The notes beneath the pieces are model-generated. The model did no database searches. It was not told where the DNA came from and saw nothing but the letters and a program-made list of their open reading frames with translations. A DNA stretch of 12,724 nt from JBCCEV01 sp039030125 (GTDB lineage Bacteria > Pseudomonadota > Gammaproteobacteria > Ga0077536): NCBI GenBank assembly GCA_039030125.1, contig JBCCEV010000124.1, positions 1-12,724 on the forward strand, written 5' to 3'. The position numbers and the translations under genes are program-made. Positions 7,345 to 12,724 of the stretch are shown piece after piece (the first letter of the stretch is position 1; the number at the start of each line of letters is the position of its first letter).

Positions 7345-8127
7345 CTAACTGGATTGCCATACCGCCCACGGGGTATCGCCGGCACCGTGCATGCGATCGA
7401 GGGTTATTTTGTCCTTGAAGGTATCCATCGCCTTCCAAAAGCCGTCGTAACGATAGCCTTGTAAAGCGCGTTCGGCGATCAGCCGATCGAACGGTTCATC
7501 GACTAGTTCCTCCCCCTCCTTGATGTAATCAAAAATCTTGCTCCGCAAAACCATATAGCCGCCATTGACCCACACATCACTGTGGGCGATGGGCCGGATC
7601 GTTTCCACCACATCGTCGTCGTTGATGGTCACCGCGTGGAAAGACTGCGAGGAAGGTTTTACCGCGGCGAAGCAACCAGTGGCGGTGCTTTTGTGAAAGC
7701 GCGCGATGTGCTCATCGAGCGGTAAATCTGACAATTGGTCGCCGTAATTGAGCAAAAACATATCTTCATTTTCGAGATACTCGCGGGCTCTTAGAAATCG
7801 TTGTCCGATGTTGGCGTGCAAACCAGTGTCCAAGAACGTGATCCGCCAATCGTTGACATCGCTTTGGCTGTTCAAAATCCGGATCTCGCCGCGTTCAAGA
7901 ATAAAATCACTCGATTGAGCGGGTTGATAGTTGAGAAAGTAGTCCTTAATCAAATGGCCCTTGTAGCCCAAGCAAAGGACAAAGTCGGTGTGGCCGTAAT
8001 AAGCGTAGTACTTCATCAAATGCCAAAGAATTGGCCGCTCCCCAATCGGTACCAGGGGTTTGGGGATCGTCTCCGAGTGCTCTCGTAGGCGGGTGCCCAA
8101 GCCACCGCAAAAAATCACCACTTTCAT
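7345..8127 (-). CDS. Glucose-1-phosphate cytidylyltransferase-like nucleotidyltransferase
   Basis: A soluble sugar nucleotidyltransferase of 260 residues, the usual length for RfbF/DdhA, which makes CDP-glucose from CTP and glucose-1-phosphate. The nucleotide-binding loop GGLGTRL is at 8-14 and PKPLVPIG with catalytic-type K23 at 22-29. RPILWHLMKYYAYYGH (31-46) and VLCLGYKG (50-57) follow, then NYGDQLSD (127-134) with the metal-binding D130. The C-terminal FWKAMDTFKDK (230-240) corresponds to the family's FWxxMDTxRDK block with D235. It starts at ATG 8127, with GAGAG about 10 bases upstream and 13 bases after the DUF4910 gene. The usual partner, CDP-glucose 4,6-dehydratase, is not next to it, so a different sugar-1-phosphate or a non-dehydratase route is possible. 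The CDP-sugar class is well supported by motifs; exact substrate is not. Confidence 0.88.
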   Translation of the reverse strand: MKVVIFCGGLGTRLREHSETIPKPLVPIGERPILWHLMKYYAYYGHTDFVLCLGYKGHLIKDYFLNYQPAQSSDFILERGEIRILNSQSDVNDWRITFLDTGLHANIGQRFLRAREYLENEDMFLLNYGDQLSDLPLDEHIARFHKSTATGCFAAVKPSSQSFHAVTINDDDVVETIRPIAHSDVWVNGGYMVLRSKIFDYIKEGEELVDEPFDRLIAERALQGYRYDGFWKAMDTFKDKITLDRMHGAGDTPWAVWQSS

Positions 8128-8140
8128 GTCGCTTTCGCTC

Positions 8141-9430
8141 TCAAATCGGTTTGAGTAGGGAGCGCTCGGTTAGCTCGGTCGCCAGTTCTCGAATCGTTTC
8201 CAGCGTGTAACCCGAACGTTCTGCGATATCCATTAAATCATGATTGCCGTCGCAGAGATTCAAGATCCATAGCATGATCTCAACGCGCTCAGCCGGTGCC
8301 CGGCCGCCGATTGAGTTGTACAGTCCGCGCTTGCCCAGTTTAGGCTCGCCAAATGGCTCGATATTGATAAAGCATTCCCGAGTTTCAAACTCATCGACGA
8401 TCTGTTGGCAAAGAACTAACGCCTCAGCCATCGTGCGCCCGTCAATGAGATCCAGATTATCGCCCGAAGTATGGTATTCGGGGTATTCATCGTGCGGCAC
8501 GCGGCTCAGACGACCCACATTAAGACGAAAACCAGGCGAGCAAAGTTGACGCTCCTCGTAACCATAAGGATCAAAAGGCCGGATTTCATGTTCATCGCCG
8601 CGCTTGCGTAAACAGCGCGCTGCGATGCGATCAATGGGGGCATCGGCAAAGGGTGTTTGCTTGTAATGAAATGTTCCCGGGCGGCCCAGTAACACGAGGA
8701 CCAAGCCATGCTTAATGTTGGCAACGGAATGCTGGTGATGAGCAAGCCAGGTCAGAGAGCCGATCGTGCCCGGACCCCACAAAAAGCGATAACTAAAGCG
8801 CCGTTTCTCTTTATTGCACAACCACTTCGCGAGCCACGTCGATACCGCTATGCCCGACAGGTTGTCATTGGCCAACGAGGGGTGACAGGTATGGGCGTAG
8901 AACAAAACTTCATCTTCCGTTTCGCCGGGCAGAAAACACTCGCCAATTTCGAGCACGCCCGGTTTTACTTCAGCGTCGATATAGGCGTGGTAGGTTCCGG
9001 AGGAGAGCCGTTGGTATACGGCATGAGGAAGGCAAAATCCCCAATTACGTTGATAGTAGGCGGTTCGGTAGGGGATGAGTTCCGGTTGTTCGGGCAGCGT
9101 GTGCAGGTGTGGTTTTAGCTCCTCAAGACTCAGTTTTTTATCGACGCCAACGCTGTAATTGAGGACGTGCAGATTGTTGGTTCTGAGGTCGGCGACGCGC
9201 TGACCATTGGGGTCCTCAAGAAAAGCGTCGTTGATGGTCCATTCCGGCGGAACCTCCCAATCGAATACCGGCGTGCCAGAGGTATAACTTAGAGTCCTTA
9301 GCGGTACCTCAGCGCCGATCCGCCTCAGCGTTTCCCGAACGCCCTGGCCGGTGATGCTGCGACAGATCGGGAAAAGCTCGTTGGTGAATTTCTCCAGGCG
9401 ACTCGCGATTTCTCCGTCCCCGTTGTTCAC
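8141..9430 (-). CDS. DUF4910-type M28-like zinc aminopeptidase homologue with C-terminal winged helix
   Basis: A 429-residue soluble protein. The N-terminus LFPICRSITGQGVRETLR (19-36) is a signature of the DUF4910/DUF2172 family, whose core resembles M28 zinc aminopeptidases. Candidate metal ligands are visible: AHTCHPSLANDN (179-190, H180 and D189), the acidic pair in YEERQ (E292-E293), and YHTSGDNLDLI (319-329, H320), in the order expected of M28. The last 65 or so residues (about 365-429) resemble a winged-helix domain (LYNSIGG, MLWILNLCDG, DIAERSG). GTG 9430 overlaps the TGA of the 3,5-epimerase (GTGA), suggesting translational coupling. A peptidase-like enzyme inside a nucleotide-sugar operon is unexpected: it may hydrolyse an amide on a sugar, or have lost peptidase activity. 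I am sure of the family, not of the reaction. Confidence 0.88.
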   Translation of the reverse strand: MNNGDGEIASRLEKFTNELFPICRSITGQGVRETLRRIGAEVPLRTLSYTSGTPVFDWEVPPEWTINDAFLEDPNGQRVADLRTNNLHVLNYSVGVDKKLSLEELKPHLHTLPEQPELIPYRTAYYQRNWGFCLPHAVYQRLSSGTYHAYIDAEVKPGVLEIGECFLPGETEDEVLFYAHTCHPSLANDNLSGIAVSTWLAKWLCNKEKRRFSYRFLWGPGTIGSLTWLAHHQHSVANIKHGLVLVLLGRPGTFHYKQTPFADAPIDRIAARCLRKRGDEHEIRPFDPYGYEERQLCSPGFRLNVGRLSRVPHDEYPEYHTSGDNLDLIDGRTMAEALVLCQQIVDEFETRECFINIEPFGEPKLGKRGLYNSIGGRAPAERVEIMLWILNLCDGNHDLMDIAERSGYTLETIRELATELTERSLLKPI

Positions 9431-9981
9431 CAGGCGTAAGCCTCGAACGCCTGGGGATTGAAATCGGGGTAGTTGGCGTCGCGCTCAAGCAGGGTTGGCG
9501 CGCTAAGTGGCCATTTAATATCGAACAGCGGATCGTTCCAGCGGACGCCGAAGCCGAGGTCCGGGGCGTAGAAATCCGTCATTTGATAGAAGATATCGCA
9601 ATCGTCTTCCAAGGTTTGAAATCCGTGGGCGCACCCCGGCGGAATGTAAAGCGCACGGTGATTATGGCTGCTAAGTTCAAATCCTTGCCAGCGATGTTGG
9701 CTCGATGAGCCTGTCCGCAGATCGAGGACGACATCAAAGATCCGCCCCCGAGTGCAGCGCACGAGTTTAGCCTCCGCCGAAGGTGGCAGTTGCAAATGCA
9801 AGCCGCGCAGCGTACCGCGGCGCACATTAACTGAAATCGAACTTTGCACGAAATGGCCGTTCAGACGGCAGTCGCTAAATTCATGCTCACAGGCGGTGCG
9901 CGCAAAGAGCCCGCGCTCGTCGGTGTGTGGTTCAATGTCGAGAAGCCAGCAGCCGGTGACCTCGGTCGGTGAAAATCGCAT
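9427..9981 (-). CDS. RmlC-type dTDP-4-dehydrorhamnose 3,5-epimerase family protein
   Basis: A cupin-fold sugar-nucleotide epimerase of 184 residues, standard length. It acts on 4-keto-hexose nucleotides, epimerising C3, C5 or both. Numbered from the ATG, key residues are H62 in LRGLHLQ (catalytic base), K72 in AKLVRCTRGRIFDVVLDLR, H119 in PPGCAHGF, and Y132 in FYQMTDFY (catalytic acid). WNDPLFDIKWP near 148-158 is the conserved C-terminal block. The catalytic pair is intact, so activity is likely; whether it acts on a CDP- or dTDP-sugar is not decidable, and no RmlA, RmlB or RmlD is present. ATG 9981 is chosen (it shares one base with the SDR stop, TGATG); GTG 9984, giving a four-base GTGA overlap, is the alternative. 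Tight packing implies coupled translation. Confidence 0.9.
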   Translation of the reverse strand: MRFSPTEVTGCWLLDIEPHTDERGLFARTACEHEFSDCRLNGHFVQSSISVNVRRGTLRGLHLQLPPSAEAKLVRCTRGRIFDVVLDLRTGSSSQHRWQGFELSSHNHRALYIPPGCAHGFQTLEDDCDIFYQMTDFYAPDLGFGVRWNDPLFDIKWPLSAPTLLERDANYPDFNPQAFEAYAW

Positions 9982-11012
9982 CACCGTCGCCAGTAAAAAG
10001 CATCATCGATCTGTTGGGTACGAAGCAGATATTTCAACTGTTTCAACCGTGTGAAAGCTCGAAACTCGAATGTGCTGGCCGCCATCTCAATGCGCGAAAA
10101 GACATCGTAGAGTTCTTGCGCTCCATCGGATAAAGCGTGCTTGGCGTCGTAGCCCGGTAACGCCGCGATTTTGTCGAAGTTAACTTTATAACTCCGATTG
10201 TCTTGGTCGGCGGGCCCGAAGCTGACTTTGCACCCGGGAAAGACGTGAGCGACGGCCTCGGCGATTTCTCGCACCTGGTAGTTCTGTGCGTTGGCGCCCA
10301 CGTTGAATACCTCGCCATGAATAAGGTCCCGAGGGGCCTGCAACGCCGCGATAACGGCACTGGATATGTCGTCGATGTGCACCAGTGGCCGCCAGGGGCT
10401 GCCGTCGCTCGTCATGGCTATTTCCCGATTGACCCAAGCCAAGCCCGCCAGATTATTTAGCACGATGTCGAATCGCATTCTCGGTGAGGCACCAAAAGCA
10501 GTGGCATTACGCAGGAAGACGGGCGAGAACGAGTCGTCCGCCAATGCTGTGAGATCATTCTCCACAAGGCATTTACATTTTGCGTAGGCAGTTTGTGGAT
10601 CGACCGGCGAGGTTTCGTCGACGATGTCCTTTCCCGATACCCCGTAGACGCTGCAAGATGAGGTGTAGACGAAGCGCTCGATCCCGGCTGCTTTCGCCAT
10701 CTCGGCGAGTTTCACCGAGCCTCGATGGTTGATGTCGAACGTTACCGCCGGGCTGTTTTCGCCGAGCGGATCGTTCGACAGTTCGGCTAAATGAACGACG
10801 GCGTCAATGCCTTCGAGATGACGTGCCTGGAAGTCCCGCAAATCACCGATAATGGTTGGCGGTAGGACGCTTAACTGCGCGGGTTCGGAAAACAGCCAGC
10901 CGTCACGATAATAGCCAGTGTCGAATCCCACGACGTCGAAACCGGCGGCAATCAGCCGCGGGGTCAAAACGCAACCGATGTACCCCTCGCTACCTGTGAC
11001 TAGGATTTTCAA
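9981..11012 (-). CDS. SDR-family NAD-dependent sugar-nucleotide epimerase/reductase
   Basis: A cytosolic Rossmann-fold enzyme of 343 residues in the extended short-chain dehydrogenase family. TGSEGYIG (6-13) is the NAD-binding glycine motif, and D56-like GDLRD (56-60) and VVHLAELS (72-79) follow. The active site has YTSSCSVYG (116-124) and YAKCK with Y143 and K147, with S118 or S119 as the expected third residue. The 4,6-dehydratase signature (T-D-E-V-Y-G) is absent, which argues for epimerase or ketoreductase chemistry. The substrate lid contains SPWRPLVHIDDISSAV (205-220). The start is an unusual TTG at 11012, supported by GCGGGA about 7 bases upstream and by MKILVTG being the natural N-terminus; no ATG or GTG lies between it and the preceding stop. 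It follows the methyltransferase by 17 bases. Confidence 0.9.
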   Translation of the reverse strand: MKILVTGSEGYIGCVLTPRLIAAGFDVVGFDTGYYRDGWLFSEPAQLSVLPPTIIGDLRDFQARHLEGIDAVVHLAELSNDPLGENSPAVTFDINHRGSVKLAEMAKAAGIERFVYTSSCSVYGVSGKDIVDETSPVDPQTAYAKCKCLVENDLTALADDSFSPVFLRNATAFGASPRMRFDIVLNNLAGLAWVNREIAMTSDGSPWRPLVHIDDISSAVIAALQAPRDLIHGEVFNVGANAQNYQVREIAEAVAHVFPGCKVSFGPADQDNRSYKVNFDKIAALPGYDAKHALSDGAQELYDVFSRIEMAASTFEFRAFTRLKQLKYLLRTQQIDDAFYWRR

Positions 11013-11029
11013 AATGGTCCCGCTTGGAT

Positions 11030-12253
11030 TTAGAAGATTTCGACGGTTGGTATTGGCACCACAAACTTACCGCCCCAATCGCGAATGTAGGCATGCGATT
11101 CAGAAATTTCGTTTCGCAAGTTCCAGGGCAGGATCAAAACATAATCGGGCCTTGTTTCGCGTATTTTCTCGGGGGCATAAATTGGCAGGCGCGCACCCGG
11201 CGTGTAACGACCCTGCTTGTAAGGGCTGCGATCGACGGTGTAATCAATGAAATCGGTTCTTATGCCACAGTAGTTCAGCAGGGTGTTTCCTTTGCCTGGC
11301 GCGCCGTAGCCAACGACGACTTGGCCGGCTTGTTTGGCGTCGATAAGGAAGGCCAGCAGGCGTTGTTTGGTGGCGATCACCTTGGCGCGAAACGCGTCGT
11401 ACACGCTGGTGCTTAGATACCCTTTCTGAACTTCTTCCGACCGGACTTGCTGGACGCTTGGCTGTTCAGCGTGGCTGCTGGTTTGTAGTGCCGCATAAAC
11501 TCGCAAAGAGCCCCCGTGTGTGGCGAGTTGTTCAACGTCGAAAATCCGCAGGCCATGGGCTCCAAAGATGGTTTGCACCGCATGCAAGGCGAGATACGAA
11601 TAGTGTTCGTGGTAGATCGTGTCGAACTGGTTTTCCTCGACGAGCCGGACCAGGTGTGGAAATTCCATCGTCACGACGCCTTCGGCAGCGAGTAGCTGAC
11701 TGAGCCCGTTAACGAAGTCATTGATGTCTGGAACGTGCGCTAAAACATTGTTGCCGATGATGAGGTCAGCCGCGCCAAACGCCTCGCGCGCGTGGCGCGC
11801 GGTTGGCTCGCCGAAGAAATCCGTTATCACGGTGATGCCTTTTTCAGCCGCTACCTTGGCGACATTGGCCGCCGGCTCGATGCCGAGCGCGGGGATCTGC
11901 CGATCGACAAAATTTTTGAGCAGGTAGCCATCGTTGCAAGCAATTTCCACGACCCTCGATTCAGCGCCTAGGTGGAAACGCTCGGTGATCATCGCAACAT
12001 AATTGGCGGCGTGCTCGACCCAGCTTGGCGAATAGGAAGAAAAGTACTCGTAGTCGGCGAACAGTTCCTCAGGTTCTACGAAATCCTCGGTTTGGACGAG
12101 CCAACACTGCGTGCACACCCATACCTTCAACGGATAGAAAACTTCGTACTTCGCGAGATCTTCGGGGTCTACGTGTTTCTGGCAAAGTGGTGAAAGCCCA
12201 AGATCGACGAACTCCTGGTCGAGCGGCGTCCCACAAAATCGACACCCCGCCAT
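11030..12253 (-). CDS. SAM-dependent sugar C-methyltransferase (TylC3/TcaB9 type)
   Basis: A 407-residue three-domain enzyme that puts a methyl group from SAM onto a sugar carbon, usually C3 of a 4-keto nucleotide sugar, giving a branched-chain sugar. The N-terminal zinc domain has CRFC (C4, C7) and VCTQC (C47, C50). The methyltransferase core carries VVEIACNDGYLL (101-112) for SAM binding and GNNVLAHVPD (167-176). The catalytic motif YHEHYSYL (214-221) has Y214, E216 and H217 with the same spacing as the active-site trio described for TcaB9. The C-terminal domain has VVGYGAPGKGNTLLNYC (313-329), typical of the C-methyltransferase C-terminal family. ATG 12253 is used because the first cysteine motif follows immediately; the frame is open further upstream, but that stretch overlaps the glycosyltransferase gene. 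It starts 2 bases after that gene's stop. Confidence 0.92.
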   Translation of the reverse strand: MAGCRFCGTPLDQEFVDLGLSPLCQKHVDPEDLAKYEVFYPLKVWVCTQCWLVQTEDFVEPEELFADYEYFSSYSPSWVEHAANYVAMITERFHLGAESRVVEIACNDGYLLKNFVDRQIPALGIEPAANVAKVAAEKGITVITDFFGEPTARHAREAFGAADLIIGNNVLAHVPDINDFVNGLSQLLAAEGVVTMEFPHLVRLVEENQFDTIYHEHYSYLALHAVQTIFGAHGLRIFDVEQLATHGGSLRVYAALQTSSHAEQPSVQQVRSEEVQKGYLSTSVYDAFRAKVIATKQRLLAFLIDAKQAGQVVVGYGAPGKGNTLLNYCGIRTDFIDYTVDRSPYKQGRYTPGARLPIYAPEKIRETRPDYVLILPWNLRNEISESHAYIRDWGGKFVVPIPTVEIF

Positions 12254-12255
12254 TG

Positions 12256-12724
12256 TTAGTCGCGTGGTTCGCTGGTGGTGCGAACGTTGCTCGCCGCGAT
12301 CCCGAGCCGGGCTTTGGCGTACGCTTTCAGTTCCCGAAACAATATCGGTCGCATCCACGCGATATTTCGCAGTACCAGGAAGAACAACTTCAGCCGCTGC
12401 GCACTCGACAGGCCGCAGCGGAACACCGCGCCGAGCAGGAACCAAGCATGGTGGAACCGCGCAAGCTCAAAGACGCGGCCCGGTTCGTTGACATAGAAAT
12501 CCCGCAGCTCATCGTCTGAGCGCAGGTAGGTCGAGGTTTTGGCGTCCATGCGCCGATAGAACAAGGGGCGTTGGATCTGGACGAATTTGCCGTGCAGCGC
12601 CAGCTCCGCCATCATCTTTTGATCCGACCCCGAGAACGCCCGGTTCAGGCCCGTGCGGGTCATAGCCAGGTCGGTAGTCTTAACCAACGGTTTCTGGCGT
12701 TGAGTAAATAATCCAGAAGGCTGC
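12256..12724 (-). CDS. Glycosyltransferase family 2, C-terminal part, cut by the right window edge
   Basis: An open frame of 155 residues runs in from the right edge without a stop and ends with TAA at 12258-12256. A TTG at 12687 could serve as a start, but the frame remains open upstream and the protein clearly lacks the GT-A donor-binding half, so it is a partial gene, not a small one. SGSDQKMMAELALHGKF followed by PLFYRRMDAKTST matches the usual end of the catalytic domain of family 2 enzymes (SD-xxLAELALxGxF-x-E-x-P-Lf-x-RR). The rest (VFELARFHHAWFLLGAVFRC, LKLFFLVLRNIAW) is the aromatic, helical C-terminal extension common in polysaccharide loci. It should transfer a sugar to the lipid-linked repeat unit on the cytoplasmic face. 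It precedes the C-methyltransferase by 2 bases. Confidence 0.75.
   Translation of the reverse strand, partial: QPSGLFTQRQKPLVKTTDLAMTRTGLNRAFSGSDQKMMAELALHGKFVQIQRPLFYRRMDAKTSTYLRSDDELRDFYVNEPGRVFELARFHHAWFLLGAVFRCGLSSAQRLKLFFLVLRNIAWMRPILFRELKAYAKARLGIAASNVRTTSEPRD

Noticed and set aside
8708..9118. Plus-strand open frame of 136 codons
   Set aside because: It is a shadow of the DUF4910 gene, whose frame carries the metal-ligand motifs.
11024..11416. Plus-strand open frame of 130 codons
   Set aside because: It is a shadow of the C-terminal domain of the methyltransferase and has no motif of its own.
12254..12445. N-terminal extension of the C-methyltransferase frame by 64 codons
   Set aside because: It overlaps the family 2 glycosyltransferase gene in another frame, has no family resemblance, and the zinc-binding N-terminus starts right after ATG 12253.
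12025..12519. Plus-strand open frame of 164 codons
   Set aside because: It lies antisense to the methyltransferase and glycosyltransferase genes, both with clear family motifs; its product is rich in arginine and proline without a recognisable domain.
1..12724. CRISPR arrays, tRNA genes, insertion sequences or prophage genes
   Set aside because: I saw no regularly spaced repeats, no cloverleaf-like segments, and no transposase or integrase motifs; nearly all bases are covered by polysaccharide or tailoring genes.

Overview
This window is a dense surface-polysaccharide (O-antigen, capsule or exopolysaccharide type) biosynthesis locus from a moderately GC-rich bacterium, most likely a Gram-negative proteobacterium. 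That placement rests on gene content and general sequence character, not on a marker gene. There are no tRNA or rRNA genes, CRISPR arrays or transposases. Twelve genes are supported; those at both window edges are cut off, so the locus continues in both directions.

Left block (about 1-5095, all on the minus strand, transcribed leftward). From its upstream end it runs: class III PLP aminotransferase of the glutamate-1-semialdehyde aminomutase type; luciferase-like flavin oxidoreductase (LLM); a protein that looks like the acetoacetate decarboxylase (ADC) fold but lacks the family's lysine pair; a GT-B family 4 glycosyltransferase; and the N-terminal part of a polysaccharide flippase that begins with GTG. 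A possible hairpin terminator separates the glycosyltransferase from that flippase.

Centre (5096-6691). A 96-base divergent intergenic region carries three consecutive inverted repeats. It precedes the only plus-strand gene, a second full-length flippase of the WzxC type. This gene ends tail to tail with the next minus-strand gene, and the two stop codons share the four bases CTAG.

Right block (6688-12724, all on the minus strand). From its upstream end it runs: C-terminal part of a family 2 glycosyltransferase; C-methyltransferase of the TylC3/TcaB9 type; SDR-type sugar epimerase/reductase; RmlC-type 3,5-epimerase; DUF4910-type M28-like zinc peptidase homologue; glucose-1-phosphate cytidylyltransferase-like enzyme; PIG-L/LmbE-type deacetylase. 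Gaps are 2 to 17 bases or short stop/start overlaps, so this is almost certainly one transcript entering from beyond the right edge.

How they may work together. The right block looks like a cassette that activates a sugar as a CDP derivative and then epimerises, reduces and C-methylates it, with a deacetylase and a peptidase-like protein whose targets are not obvious. No sugar-nucleotide 4,6-dehydratase is visible, although a TylC3-type C-methyltransferase needs a keto-sugar. The aminotransferase/LLM/ADC-like trio is unusual in a polysaccharide locus and may make an uncommon amine or acyl substituent. The glycosyltransferases assemble the repeat unit and the flippases export it. The combined DUF4910/PIG-L/CDP-sugar cassette and the LLM/ADC-like/aminotransferase trio are the parts most likely to hide undescribed chemistry.
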